DNA of 64,000 nt from contig CADCXC010000021.1 of the NCBI GenBank assembly GCA_902806595.1, positions 62,001 through 126,000 on the forward strand, given 5' to 3'. A program made the translations under genes and the position numbers. This DNA comes from Pyrenopolyporus hunteri. Lineage: Eukaryota > Ascomycota > Sordariomycetes > Xylariales > Hypoxylaceae. Positions 33,801-47,401 of this stretch are shown here, one piece after another (the first letter of the stretch is position 1; each line of letters opens with the position of its first letter). The notes under the pieces are model-generated. The model searched no databases and had not been told where the DNA came from. It saw only the letters and a list, made by a program, of their open reading frames with translations.

Positions 33801-36800
33801 CCCATAAGACCACCTACATTACAACTAATATACAATCCTTTTCTATGTTACTACTTGCGACTCCATACCGCCAAAGTACCTAGGCAGGTAGGTAGGCTTG
33901 GTGGTGGTTGATAGGACATATATCCGTTCCCCCACCCCTATGTCCTATTTCGTCCACATGTGCGCGCGTTTAATGACCCCGGCCGAAAGTGGCAATAGGG
34001 TTCTGCGGTGGTAAAATGATTGCGGTCACAGGAGTCGTATGTCACCGGCTGGTGCGGAGCGGCCAATAATGATTGTCTTCCGGGATGCAATCAGGTTGAG
34101 TCAAAGAACGGTGCTATGCTATGCTAGTGAGACCGTCATCACGAATGGTGCCCACAGCGGATGGAATACTGCGGTATGGCACGGTGCTCCTGGAACGGAA
34201 AAAAAAAAGAGGCCAATCTGGCTTTTACCAAGCAAGATGAAAAAAATAGGCCGTGATACGATGGTCTAAATCCTCGCTCAGCGGTTAGGATCTGCGCTAA
34301 GCCGGCTCTTCTGGGTGTGGCGCCTGACTCGGATGAACCTCGCAATACCTCATTACACATAGCCCAGAGCGGGCGACGAGGTCCGCTGCAGGCATGTTTG
34401 CCTTTTATTTGCCCTAACTAGAAAATGCTTATGGTAGGTGCCTAGGTATGTAAGTAGTCGATCCAACGGGATAAGCGTTCTGGTTGTCTCGTGCCGAAAG
34501 GCTAGCGGTATTGTACTTGAATCATATGTATATGCCATGCCGTCTGGGCGGTGGAGAGAGAATGCTGGGTAATAACTTTCTCAGTGGCGGCCGAGCGTCG
34601 ACGATACCGTGTTAACGCAGTCCAGATCTTTTTAATGGAGCCATCCTCATAGCGAACGTCTCGCTAGCCAATAGGGCGGCGGCGGCTTAGACTAATGTCA
34701 TAACATGTTATCTCTAGCCGTATTGGCGGTACTTGGTAATAGCAGGGTTTCCCAGCTGCGAAATGTGCGTTGCTAAAGGTCGCTAGGGGCGTGGCACGCG
34801 GCACGCGGTGCAGCCACAAATACCTCCTTACGCTTATAAGTAGATACCTTGGGGTGGAATGCCATTACGACCGCAAATTGGTTGCGTTTCAATTGATCAA
34901 ACTCTTTCCGGGGGGCGGACGTGATGGGCACTTGTTACAAACGAGCGAATCCTTTGATGGTCGGGTGTCCGGGTACGGCCATCGAACTGACTATTACTGC
35001 AGCTAGGACGAAACTAACGACACGTCAAACTAACGCGGTGGTCTCTTAATAGGTTAGGGGTATATAGGGGGTATTAATATGTGTTATTGCATTTCCATGC
35101 TACATATGAGCCCGGGTCTAACGTGAGGCGCTGACGTTGAGCATGGAGCTATTAGAACAGGTCTTGTTTCTCCTGCGAATTATAATAAGAACAATAATTA
35201 CAAGCCTTGCTTAATATTGAACTTGAATATAGGTAGGTCCCTACTCAGGCATGTATAATACGTATGTATTCGCTTCCCTGTGAGATGGGTGAGAATTTCG
35301 AATCCCACGGCGCTTCCAACTCCACCGCGGTAGGTCCGGTTAAATTATCCGGGTTGCAAAGCCATAGGTTAGGTTAGGTGCGCCTCTATGCCTCGGATTA
35401 GAAATCTGACCCTCTGGGTTGTTAATAGCCGGACCCAATCACAATGTTCTAGGCTTACTAGCACATACATCAAAGGCGCAATACATGCCTACTCAGTCCA
35501 ATGATTATGCCTAAGATTCAAACTTACCTACCAATATACATATATCACACATATACGTACACGTCGTAGCAGCACTTGCGTCTGCCTTAGGGTAGCGGGG
35601 ACGCAGGCACAGGCGTATGAAGCGGAATGTCAAGCCACACCACCTAGAGAATACGTGCAATTTATTATTACACCTTATTAGAGAATGACCGGGGGCCATC
35701 ACACTGGAACCACTTAGTGTATACCCGCCTCGTCTGCAACATATGCCTACCTAGGTAACCCTCACTTAAGTCTTAGTAGGTTGTCGGCTTAGAAAGGGCC
35801 AGACCTGCAGGCATTGAGTTCTTAGCGACGTTTGTACCATGATAGTGTCGCTTCGTAATGACGATGGCTCGGATGCGGTGGCGCATCAGGCAATAATCGT
35901 ATCTCAACCTATTCCTGTGCGATCCACTTGGAGGACTGATCTTGCCCCTTTCGTACCGATATGGATCCTAGGACGTAGGTCTCAGGGCCGTGTCGGCATG
36001 AAGGCGCCGGCCGAGGGTCGCCGATGGAGACCGACCGCTAAAACCGGCAGCTCGCCGTAGTGGTCAGGACTAGAATCCTGGAGAGAGAATTTTACATAGT
36101 ACAATGACTGGCGGATGAAATGCGGTCAGAGAAAGGCTATTAGGGGTGCGGTTAGAGAGCGACGGAGACATCCCGTAATGAGTGGAACCATTATTTGATA
36201 TCCATGTTACCTGGTAACGGACTCATCTTTTTTATTTTATTTGATTTCTTTTTACTTCGTGGGCGTGAGACTCGTACGGAGTAAGTGAACCCGAGTTGAT
36301 GAGGTCAAGTACGTAGGCTTGATCCCTGTGTTCACGGTTATGTCCCTACGTCGGTGATAGACGCACGCCCCCTGGACTATCGTGGGGGAAATTTACTTAG
36401 CGCGGGACGAAACCAGTAGAGGCAAGGGTGATTCCGGGTGGTGATACTTTCTACGATATGATGTCGTACTCGGCTCGTGCCCATGTGGGAGAAAACCTCT
36501 CTAGTTGGAAATAGCTGTTGGGGACGCAGGTCGCAGCGACGTCTATCCGTGAACCCTCATCGTGGAAAAGGGGAGAAAGGAGGAATGAGACTCTGGTCTC
36601 GTATAGTTAAAATACCGACGATCGTTAACTGGGAACATGTCAACCTCACCGCAGGAATAGCGTCAGGTTGATATGCATGCTATCTACTATATCGTACTGG
36701 GATCGGGGCCTATTTGTGCCAAATACACGTGAGAGTTGTGGATGCCCCGGGGAAAATCCCTTATCGAATCAAGATGAGTGGACGGGGCGGTACGGACGAA

Positions 36801-38424
36801 ATTGGGATTTGATAAAAATAATGCTATCTCTTCGTAGGGAGCCGGGGTACGTTCGATATTCAACAGTCCAGCTTACAATTAATAAGGGATGGTATTTTAA
36901 CGATGATGATAGAGGAAGAGGTGATGGGATTACTTGCGTATTCGATTTGTTACCTTTTTCCCCCTCTCTCTAACTTCGACTCCGTACCTATTTAGCTAAA
37001 AGTGTTAAAGGGCCAGTAAACCGGAGCTTGCGAGCGGTCTACGTAAGAAGCCTCCACCTTGCTGCCGTTGACGATGTTCGCGAATGTATTGTAGATGCCT
37101 CATATAATATGTAACCGTGCGACATGTGAGTCGGGTGTATGTACAGCGGGCTTGGACCATGTCATAGCAAGCGCCTTGCTGGTGATTGGCTCTCTTATAT
37201 AACTGTTTCGGCTACGTATTCGCACGCATAACAACTAGTACGCCCTAGCTTGGTTCCTTGCTGCGTCTCTTCTCATGCTATGATGGGCTGATGATATTCA
37301 TCGATTACGATGCACGTAACTCGCGATGCGCTTCTCAGGCGGAACATCATACCGCACTAAGCCTAGCAGCTTGGTCCTAGATGGTTGCGCCGTGGTGGAC
37401 AGGCGACGATGGGACGAAGACAGCCGGGGCGGTCGGCCAGTCATGCAGGCATTCGTTCTCTGGTCGGATTGGGGATTGATTAACTGCACTGCTCCCCTGA
37501 TGAAATCCTGACACCGAGACATCTCATGCAGGCTCTTCTTTTGAGTCATCAGCTAACTCCCTTATGGTCCTAAACGGATTCGTTCACGACGGCCGCTTGG
37601 CTCTCATAGACTCATATCGTCGTGTGGGTATTCGTTGGCAACTGTCCAATAAGGATATGGATGAGAATCTCGTTTGTCGAGCGGAGGAAGCTGGCCATCC
37701 TTGGCCGGAGAGAATTAATGATACGCAACCTGGCCCGACAACGGGGATTTACCGCTATCGAATATTCTTTTTTGGTCTATCCCGAGCGCGATACATACCT
37801 GCCTAGGCAGTACCTAAGCTATAATACGGCCGGCTCGGTTATTCTCCGTTGTACAGACAAGATTCATCGTGACGAAAAAGGCGGAGGAAACTGCATACCT
37901 TACTTACGTCCCCCTATACGCATCATACTTACATACGTGCATAGGTACTTATAGCACGCAATATTTCGAATATACTTAACTATATGGGCGTGTTGTATAT
38001 ATGTGACTTACTGCTATGGCGAAGCTCATCTAAAGGAGTAGCCAGCTTGTTAGGTACGCGGCAGATTAATGGCTTGATACTTTGCGCAATGATTCTGTAA
38101 AGGCCCATGACGCATGATACATACCCGTAATTTTTGACGAACCGACTTACATGTACATAGCTATACTCGACACTAGGGCCGGGTTTCCTCGTGCCCATCC
38201 GGCGTGATGGGCGATCAAAAGGTGAATTCATCATTCCGGGGGTTCCTAACGGTGGCGTCGGCCATCATTCTCAACGCTGGGTATGCAAGCGTTGCGCGTT
38301 TCATACAACACGGCTTAAACCAGCGAAGAACCTACTTCATACTTAACCCCTCCGTCTCGTCCATTTACTTCCTAGCTGGGTCATACTAGGTATATACGAG
38401 GTATGCCAGGTATGTATTGTATAA

Positions 38425-38447
38425 TACCTAGGTAGGTAGGTAGGTAT
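38425..38447. repeat. ACCTAGGTAGGTAGGTAGGTA word cluster
   Basis: A run of CCTAGG followed by four GGTA units, with further GGTATG and CCTAGGTA copies on either side (38388-38530). It is one of the clearest members of the dispersed word family. Confidence 0.6.
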
Positions 38448-39791
38448 GCCGCCGCCCTAGGTCCCCTGCAAAGGACGCCATCCTAGGTACTACGTAGTTA
38501 GGTTATGGGGGGCTACATACCTACCACCTTGGACGAATCCGTTGCGCCAGGACGGTCCGGGTCTTCAAAGGGCCTTGACAACGCTAAACAAGGCCCGTAA
38601 GCATTACGTGGTATTGTACCCATCACTCCTCTCACCATTCAGTTAGGTACTGCGTATGTCCGCGTTGCCTCTCTCCTATTCGCCGTCGCCGTTTCCGTTA
38701 TCCAAGTAATTAGGTAGCTGAAGCTGACTTGGTGACCCTGTGCGGCTAGGCGCAGCAATCCAGTTTTTCAATTTGTATGCCGGTAAAAGCTACTCGTCCA
38801 TCATCCAGGTAGCGGTAAAACCAACTAACCAGATAGGTATGTACCTAGGTTGATGCCTCGGAAGTCTGCTGGAATTCTGCATGGTGCTGGGACGGCGGTG
38901 CATCCATATTATCGGATGCGCTCGTTTCTAAAGTGCGGAATATCGAACGCAACTTCGGGGTCGAAGGGTTTAGGAAAAAAAAAAAAGGATTCGAGACGTG
39001 GGCTGAAGCACGCCAAAAGCCATCCACAGCCATCCACAGGTGTGTATCTATCTAACTGTACGTATGCGCTTCTATTAGACTTCCTTTTACTTGGCATTCC
39101 CAAGATGGCGGCACCACGTAAAATGCCTCTCTTCCTTTTTCCTCTCCCACCCCGGACGCATTAAGAGATGCCCGTTTCTAGCCCAACAAGTCTGGTTTGA
39201 AGAAAGCTGCATATTACATATTACACTCAACTGAGTTACATCAGGACCGCCGCTTTAGCTCCCGGGCGAAAATTTTAGAACGGAGTCTTCCGCCGCGGCC
39301 TGTTAGATGAAAAATCGTCGCGAACTTGTTTGCGAATTGGCCCACCGCGCAATCCATGATCCTGCCCTTGTGTTGAATCGCGGTGGCACACATCCAAAGG
39401 AATATGTCCAAGACAACAAGGCTTTCGATGCTCGTTTGAAGCATTAGTAACCCTTATCTGGGAAATGCGGAATGATTGACCTGGTTCATTCCACGCCTGG
39501 TTTCTATATGGAGACTTAAAATCAACTAGAATTATAGCTATAGCGTGTCTCTTGAAAGAGTTAGACATTGACTTGAAAAAAGGGGTTTACCACACAAATT
39601 CATATACGCACATCAGTGTACCGTATCCATCTTTAGTGTAAGGGGGTAACTCGGAGCATACGCAATACTAGCCTCTTCATATGGCCTTCTTATGATTATG
39701 AAGGCCGAGATTTGCTCGCATTCTCCGACTGGTGCCCCGCCAACAATGTAATACATACGAATACCAGATTGGCGATGCCCGACTAGGTGGA

Positions 39792-39818
39792 TTTTTTTTT
39801 TTTTTTTTTTTTTTTTTT
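39792..39818 (+). repeat. poly-T tract (27 bp)
   Basis: An uninterrupted run of 27 T on the plus strand. On the minus strand this is a poly-A run, which could be the tail scar of a retroposed sequence, but I see no target-site duplication or element body beside it. Confidence 0.85.
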
Positions 39819-42344
39819 CATTCGAAAGCCACACCCGACATGACTCTGTAAGTTAGGATTAACAGGACCGGAGCTAGTTATTAAACTATATATGTGCGGT
39901 ATTGCGTATGCGGATATTGAAATTTACAACCATCGTTGCCGCTATCTTGGTCTTGATCCAGTGTCTAACTATATACATACATAGATCGCCCTAGCACGGG
40001 TTAATCCAAATAGACAACTTGAGGGACTGGCTGTTCTATGACCCATGCCCTGCGGCTTGAATCTTGATCGATCTCGAACAGTCTGGTCTTGCTTAAGAGA
40101 GAGCTAACTACCTAGGTATTCTGTCATGTATGTATATATCCGTACTGTACACAGTACTAAGCGCCCGCGCATATATCTAAGTGTAGGTGCTTTGCCTAGA
40201 TATGCAACCTATATAACATCTATGTACGCGTGGAGACGGCGTTCGAGTAACATATATGGCGATTCTTCCGATAGCGTCTGTAGCTCAATGGTACTAACAA
40301 GAAAGGACAAGAATAAGCAGCAGGAATAATAAAAGGAATACCTTTCGTATATGTCAACTCTTCAACTATATATGAATGCTATGGTATTAAATCAACGGAC
40401 AACATTTATTTTACTTTAATCGTTATAATATGTGGTATTTGCTTCCACTTTGTAGACGATGAAATGTCGTAGTAATAAGTTTATAATTCCACCGACATAT
40501 GGACGAAAAGGTACCATGATATATGCGCATATGTATCATCATTACATTGCCTACGTGTAAGTGACATCCACTAAGATCCTAAACTAGTAGTTAAAGCGAG
40601 GAAGTTAATTGGATATAAGATAGATACATGCATATAAAAGAGAGGGAAAAAAAGGGGTGGGGGGAGAAGAGAGGAGAGCATTAGGTAGTACATATTACGG
40701 TAAATACCTAGGTACTTAAGTACCATAGTACGCATCACGCAATGTAAAAGTAGGCGGGTGTGAAGATAAAATAATACCTACCAGGTAACATGCCCCATGT
40801 CGCAAGCAGAGCCCCACCTTTCATTCAGTCCGTTTCTTCCATTTGCCATTTGCCATTTTTGTGCGCCTTTCCTTTTGTTGCTCGTGCCTATCTCAATTTC
40901 TCTATTCTCACGCCTCCCCCGCCTCCCTCTCAGCCCCCTTTATTACGTTTTCCGAATTCATCCTCAAAATTATCTTTCTGAATTTAGTGAATTGAAGCTC
41001 CGTCTCGGTCATCCTTCTACTTTGCCTTCCATCTCCCGCTTTGTTTCCAGCCTAAGCAAACCGAGCAATTTAAAAAAAGGAAAAAAAAAAAGGGAGATAC
41101 ATGGTTGAATAGAAAAATAACCACACGTAGTGAGATGAACTAGATCGTCTTCGAGGCATGACGGAGTTTTGCCGCGTCCATTCACCGCGCTGGATCTTTG
41201 TCACCTATGTTTGTCCCTTTATCGTCCCGCTCTTAGTACATCGGTACATTGGTATGTTGCATGGTGCATCCAATACATGGACATGTACATGTAGTACAGC
41301 ATAGAAGTTATACATGGCTGAGCTCCGGGTCGTAGTTCCCTGGCTCACTGCTAATTGGCAGATTGAACCATCGTACCGGCACTACCCTAGCCTAACCTGA
41401 CCTCAATAGTCAAATATTGCTGTGTAGATTACATAGTACCTGATGTGGTATGCTGCCTATGTAAATGCCTACCTACGTGGAAGAAACCACATGAGTGCTG
41501 AAATTTTTAAAAGTGGTCTGGCAGGCGCTATCAAAATATGAGTCCATTCCAAACAATCCAAGCCGAATCCACTCTTAGCGTCACATTTCAGACTCGTCTA
41601 CGTATTATGTAGTGCACCGGAGCTTATGTACTGTGTATGACACACCCATTCAAGCTTATGGTGCACAATATATACAAGTCTAGGTACCGCATTCATCCGC
41701 CGTCGCATTGTACCCGTAGTTAGGATGATCGCGCCCATCTACCGGAAAATGAATAGTACGTGTATACAAAACACACGATAGGTACTTATCACGTGTTGCC
41801 GGCGAGCAACCCATATACTGGTATGTACTTAAGCCAGTGGAAGAAGGTGGCTTGCTAACTCTTCTCTTTCTTTTGTGTGTACCCCGGAGACTAATCTATC
41901 TTGGGTAAATAGACATATATATATACATATATTTCTGTTCTCCATCCGAGTTACCTTACCTCCCTTAGATACCTAGGTATATGCTATGTAGGTAACCTGC
42001 CTACATGATCCGTCCAAGTAATTACTTAGGGAGAGAATTATCGATGTGTGTTACTGTTAAGGTAGTACCTTTTAAAACAACCTCCTGTAAGAGGTACCTA
42101 GGTACACGCCCTTCGTGACGTTTTCGTTGGACAAGCCTTCCTAAGATAGGCAATACATTGATTTGCTCTGGTGAAGCCGGGAAAGTCCAAAGCTAGGTAG
42201 GTACATTTTTTAGTTTCGCGAGGAAATTGCTCTTTTCTCTTTTTCTACGTACCTACGGTGGTAAAACACCCTAACCCCCCTGACGAAACCTAGTCATGAC
42301 TGGCTACATGTAGATGCTGGTTAGATGCTGGTTGCTAACGGTGC

Positions 42345-42520
42345 GCTCTTGCTTCACGCACCCCCCTTCATCCCCCCTCCATCCTCCAATCCCTACTCCA
42401 CCTAACCTAAATCGTTACCTTCACTCAGCCAAGTCCAAAGCCTTGTTCCAAAAACACACCCCCCCTTCTCTCTCTCTCGCCCGCTTCAACGTGCGGTCCA
42501 CATTTCACTAGACATCTAAC
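42345..42520 (+). promoter_or_regulatory. pyrimidine-rich tract, possible promoter or leader
   Basis: Long CT-rich stretches (C runs at 42360-42378 and CT repeats near 42466-42482) on the coding strand. Such tracts commonly mark promoters and transcription starts of filamentous fungi. The next gene downstream in the same direction is the cyclin, 1.2 kb away, so this may be its distal promoter or a long 5' UTR. Confidence 0.35.
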
Positions 42521-42902
42521 GATACAATACGTAGGTGGTATGTACGCACGTACCCACGCCTCTCTCTCTTACACTACTACCTCACGGAAGCCCTTGGTCT
42601 CCAGCCTTGGAACAACACTCTCGAACCGTATCCACGGCCCCACGGTCCAATGGTCTGCGGTCCACGGTCCAACTAATCCCACTATCCACGGTCAGCTTGG
42701 CCACTCACACGCTCACAAGGCGTCAAGGTTTATCCAGAGGGAAGGGCTTGGGTCCAATGGAACCCGCCAATCAACGGCGGATGAGCAACCACCACAATCC
42801 AGCCAGTCCGGCCCAGTCTCAATCCGGCTACCTGCTACTGCTACTGCTACAGTACCTGAGCTAATCACTGCATGCTTCAGTATCGTCGTGTAAGTCGGTT
42901 GT

Positions 42903-42980
42903 ACATACATACATACCTACCTACACACGCTACAAACAAGCCCTTCATTCATTCAAACAGCCATTCATTCATTCATAATA
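42903..42980 (+). repeat. tetranucleotide repeats TACA and ATTC
   Basis: A short (TACA)n run is followed by (CTAC)n and two (ATTC)n runs within 80 bp. Simple microsatellites in the upstream region of the cyclin gene. Confidence 0.6.
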
Positions 42981-43761
42981 TCTCATGCCCATACCCTGCC
43001 TTACCTGGAACATTCGTGACTTTACTATTTGTCTGTATATTACTTATTACTTTCATGATACCCCAAAGTTTCAATTGATCGATCCTGTTCATGGGTCCTA
43101 GCTACACCACGTCCGCTAGGAGAACCCTGCCCCCCGAGCGTGAATATAGAAAACAAGCAAGAAGAAAAAAAAGCCAGCTTCGACGCAGGAGGAGCCGGGA
43201 AAAGAGGCCGTAGAAGGGGAAGTCGGCTTGGTAACCTAATAAGTTACCCGTCTCTCTGTGCAACCGCGGCACCGCAGCACCACCAGCACCACCAGCACCT
43301 CAACACCTTGTCCTGCCGTTGAAATTATATCGAGTCTGTTCCTCATCCACCTCGTCCTCACACGGCAAACCCACCAGCTGGGTTTTCTGGAATCAGGAAC
43401 GAACAAACTCCTCCGACGTTTGCCTCCTTCCTCCTCCTAGAACGTCCTTTCTTATTCGACATGGCTCATCAGAGATGACCCGTCACCTTACAATTCATAC
43501 TCGCCTGTACCCACATCATCTACCGGCGGAAATTCACACCTCAGCCTGTGTCGAAGAAAGCGATCACCACCAAGGTGAATGGAACACGGTAGTCAGGAAC
43601 CCGTCGCTTCACCACCACATCTCTTCTCGAACAAGGCTCCATAAATCTCACCCGCGACCCTCACCACCTTCATTACTTGGTAGAGGTCCTTCTCTATCCT
43701 ACTTCTTTGTCTTCCCGTACTCTACCATCTTCTCAAAAACGCCGAACCGACTTGATCCCAC

Positions 43762-45817
43762 ATGTCTTCAGTCGCCTTGCCCTCGACTTCTCGCCCGTAC
43801 CTCCCTTCCCCTACTCATCCCGCGGCCTATCCACCGCGCCATACTCTGGACCAGGACAAGCTACGAAGCCATCTACAATTCCACCAAGGTGCCTTCTATA
43901 AGGGCGGTCTTCGAACGCCCCCCGCCGAGACTAACATGAGCGCCACATACCACAATCCCGTGTTATCCAACACGTACAATAGCCATGTCGCCCTAGCGAG
44001 ACAACCCGCCGGGTTCGTCCAAGCTGACCGTACGGGAGGGGTTATCTGCGACGTCGTCAACGCCTTCCCGGCGGCGCATCCGACCCATCCGTCGCACTAT
44101 CAACAACCTTATCCCGCCCAAGCCGTCGTCTCCCAGCAGCCGCGCCCCTCTTCGAGACCCTCAACCAGGCCGACGACGCCCGCATCTACGAGTACTGCGA
44201 GCGCGCATTCGGAAGGCACCGTCTCTAGAAGAGACTCGACAATGGTAACACATAGCCTTCAACTGCCTACGTGTATTAGTCCGAACGGCGGTAATCTCGA
44301 TGATTTCGCCGCCCTGGTAAGTACCATCCATATCCTTCCTACGCTGTACCGTGTCTAACATGTTTCTAGATGACTTGCTTCTTCTGGTTCGAGACTATGG
44401 ACACGATAACCGCTGCGGAACATATCAGGGAACGTTCGCCCTCCGAGCCGATCCCCCCGCTATCCAAGTATACCGAGCCGTGTCCCGCGTATAAGCAGTG
44501 GGTTAATAAGATCCTTTCTACGACCCAAGTGACACAAAACGTGATCCTTTTGGCGCTGTTGTTCGTATACCGATTAAAGAAGGCGAATCCGAAGGTGAAC
44601 GGCAACCCGGGTAGTGAATACCGACTCTTGACCGTGGCTCTGATGCTAGGTAACAAGTGTAAGTACAACTGCGAGAGGTGATCGTTGTAGACTTCCTAAC
44701 AGAGATCGCAGTCCTGGATGACAATACATATACAAACAACACATGGGCCGAGGTATCAGCCATTTCGGTCAAAGAGATCCACGTCATGGAGGTCGAGTTC
44801 CTAAGCAATATGCGATATGGTCTACTGACATCTAAGGAAGAGTGGGAGGAATGGCTTACGAAACTGGCCTGTTTCCACGAATGGTGCGAGAGGGCGGCAA
44901 TGCAAGAGAAGCCTCGTATCGTCGCGCCTCCCATGGCGATGAACACCCCGTCCCCGATTAACGGAAGGTTCGCCTCTCCGCTACCTTCGCCTACCAATAT
45001 CTTACCTTCAACCGGGCAAGGCACGCCGTCGGCGCTCGCCGCCGCCTACTCTCCTAACTCGGCGGTTCCTGCGCAGAATTGGAGCACATACCATCATGTG
45101 CCGTCGGTTTCTCCTCTTGCGACCAAACCGAGCCTAGGCCATCCTTTGGTACGAAAGAGGGGCTTTGAGGGAGGAGATGGGGCCGAGCCTGCCCCGAAAA
45201 GAGCCGTTCGTCAACCGCTCGCTACGACGATGCCGCCAAATAAGTCGGTGCACGCTGGTCCTGATTCAGTTCGTTTACCTGTACCGCAACTTACGCTCGA
45301 TACGAGCCAGGCCGTCGCTGCGCCGGTGTATCAGCCGCTATTCTCTCAGGCTCCGGTATCGTTGCCTCCTATCGCGTCTGGAATGAAGGCCATGTCGACC
45401 GTGTATCCGGTCGCTACTACCAGCTGGGCGCCTCAGGGTTCGATAGTTGCTACCTGCGGGCAGCAGACACCAACTTACGTTCTCCCACCGAATTATGGTA
45501 CGCCGACTAAACGACAGAGCCCTACGAGCTTAACCCCGTTCGGGTCGTCCCCTTTGGCAGAATCGTACGGAACTCATACACCGATATCGAACTCGCCGCT
45601 TGTATATCTACAACAAAGGGCAAGTCCCTACAAGCCTGTCCGACGAGTCAATACGCTTCTCAATCCCCCGCCGTCCGTGCCTCTCTCCCAGTATCACTTA
45701 GGCTCGAGCCAGATGCATTACCAGCCGCTGGGTCGTCGGTCCGACCTACGCTCGGGTATCGTCCCCGAGTTTCTACCTACGTACGCCATTCAACGACCCG
45801 CGAGTCATCCCCACTAA
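43762..45817 (+). CDS. Pho85-type cyclin (Clg1/Pcl-like)
   Basis: Three exons: 43762-44316, 44370-44658 and 44712-45817, giving 649 aa; introns of 53 bp each. Intron 2 has two AGs 9 bp apart. The second is used because it gives LGNKFLDDNTYTNNTW, the hallmark of this cyclin group, while the first would give an immediate stop. The cyclin box spans about 222-320: YKQWVNKILS, LALLFVYRL, YRLLTVALMLGNKFLDD, ISVKEIHVMEVEFLSNMRYGL. Flanks are long, Pro/Ser/Gln-rich and apparently disordered. Such cyclins activate the Pho85/Cdk5-like kinase and link nutrient state, polarity and cell cycle in fungi. I chose the ATG at 43762 because the LRTPPAE stretch upstream of the alternative ATG at 43936 resembles motifs often seen in this family; the shorter start would remove 58 residues. 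It sits alone after a very long empty interval, which may hold extended regulatory DNA. Confidence 0.88.
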
Positions 45818-47401
45818 TAAGTAACCGGGCACATACCGCGGGGGATATCGATATGGTAGAAGCTTTTCTTTTTGTTCCATTTCATTTTTGTTAGTCACTT
45901 TTGTTGCATCACTTGCATTGGCATCGGCGTTGGTTGGCGGCATACAGTCGATACAAATTCGACCCCTCACGGACACGGACCCTATTTTGACGCTTACTTG
46001 ATTTGACACCACGGCATTGTACAGCAGGCGTTTCGGAATTTAAGAGGGAGGCATTTCACGGCATTCGACGCAGATTAGAGGACGGGAGACCATGGCATCC
46101 TTTACAAAGCCATGTATGTATTTGAGCTGGGCCCGTGGCGACCCGGCTAACAGGAAAGACCATGCATGGGAGGTAAAGAACAGACACACCTGGTAGATAG
46201 ACCAAGGCGGTGCAGTGATAACGCGGTAGACATGATTTCGGGCGACCGGCTTTTGGCCGAGGTGATATTCCGCTCTCATCTAGATAGATTATTACCAGCA
46301 ATGGTAATGAAATCGGAAAGTATTGCGGAAATTTTGTCGAATAATAGCATTGCTAATGTGACGATTGAGTTTCGATTGGTATCAATTTTGGGGAAGAATC
46401 AATGGTTGAGTGTGGTTATCCGGTAGGTTCAATTGTGATGTCACGTCGACCCCTGAATCCCCAAACGATGTAATGCGTGTGATGCGGGGAATCTAAGCGG
46501 GGTAAGTATTCCTAAATGGGGTCTGAGGGGGAGTCGACTTGGATAAGCTCCCTCTGATTGGGCCGTATCAATTCCACCATACTCTGTAGGTACCTGGGTA
46601 CCTGTACCGTACCTTAAAGAGGTAGACGATCGGATAAACCATTTCGCGGTTCAATTGTGATGGAAGAGATAGGTACCTAGGTACTTAGGTAACTTCCTAT
46701 CCTTAACAGAAAGATCGGCTGATTCCAATTCCCCCGTAAAATGACCGTAATTATTAGGTAATCAGTCATGTACGAAATCGTCAGCGAGCATCCAACATCT
46801 TCCATCTGCCCGTCAACAACACACATCTAGAAGTTCTATTTGTCTTTTCTCTTCCCTATGTCGGCCTTAGAGGTGGGGAGGGAACTCGACAACGCTTTCA
46901 TACCTTGGCAACTTTGTCCACTTCCGAGGAAATGGATTGCACGACCGCGCCGCTTACTTAATGGCAACGTTTGATCCCGGTATCAACGAGCCTAACAGGC
47001 TTCTAAGCAGAAACTAGTGGGTATATATCCCATTACTAGGCAATGTATGATAGGTCGTCGCGAATTCCTTCCCCTGGAGCATGTTATGACACAGTGACAC
47101 TTTCATATCGAGCACAAGGAAGGGTCATCGTCACGAGGAACTCGGCGCCTGCGAGTCAACTCAAATGCGGAAATTCGTCGACGGCGAACGGGAAACTTCG
47201 GGTATATTCCTAGGTCTCGGTATCTCCGCGGAGATCGTGTACCTACCTAGGTAGATAGGTATATATTAATATTATCAGGGCGCCCGAGATAACTGTTGGA
47301 ACTCTAAGGATTCGAGGACTCGGCGAACTAGCTTGCGAGCCTTTTGAGCGTGAGGCAATAGAGATATCTACCAAGTATAGGTATCTAATCGAAGGATACT
47401 G
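45818..47401. other. intergenic cyclin to nitronate monooxygenase
   Basis: 1.6 kb without a supported gene. It contains dispersed TAGGTACC words at about 46588-46604, 46671-46692 and 47240-47256. Small frames such as 46166-46426 (plus) and 46040-46279 (minus) overlap one another and match nothing I know. Confidence 0.55.

Larger units (their letters stand above)
27883..43761. other. 15.9-kb interval without a recognisable gene
   Basis: The longest gap in the window. Frames are short (mostly under 100 codons; the longest, 30324-30731 minus, is 135 codons with no recognisable motif), and I cannot build any multi-exon model with a familiar protein. Base composition is intermediate, not the AT extreme of the right-hand end, so it does not look RIP-saturated. 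Palindromic CCTAGGTA words are frequent (about 28885, 29395, 29570, 31940, 33880, 35750, 38425-38447, 40707, 41972, 42092). A 27-bp T run lies at 39792-39818. From about 42,300 on the plus strand becomes pyrimidine-rich, as in a fungal promoter or leader. Non-coding RNAs or fast-evolving short genes cannot be excluded. Confidence 0.5.

Noticed and set aside
40270..40300. TAGCTCAATGGT resembling a tRNA A-box
   Set aside because: No B-box or cloverleaf downstream at the required distance.
40500..41110. Small pyrimidine-rich ORFs (40790-41108) as a gene
   Set aside because: Translations are low-complexity Ser/Leu/Pro/Phe, as any CT-rich strand gives; no start context or motif support.
43319..43939. 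206-codon plus-strand ORF overlapping the cyclin start
   Set aside because: Different frame from the cyclin, Ser/Pro/His-rich, no motif; probably 5' leader.
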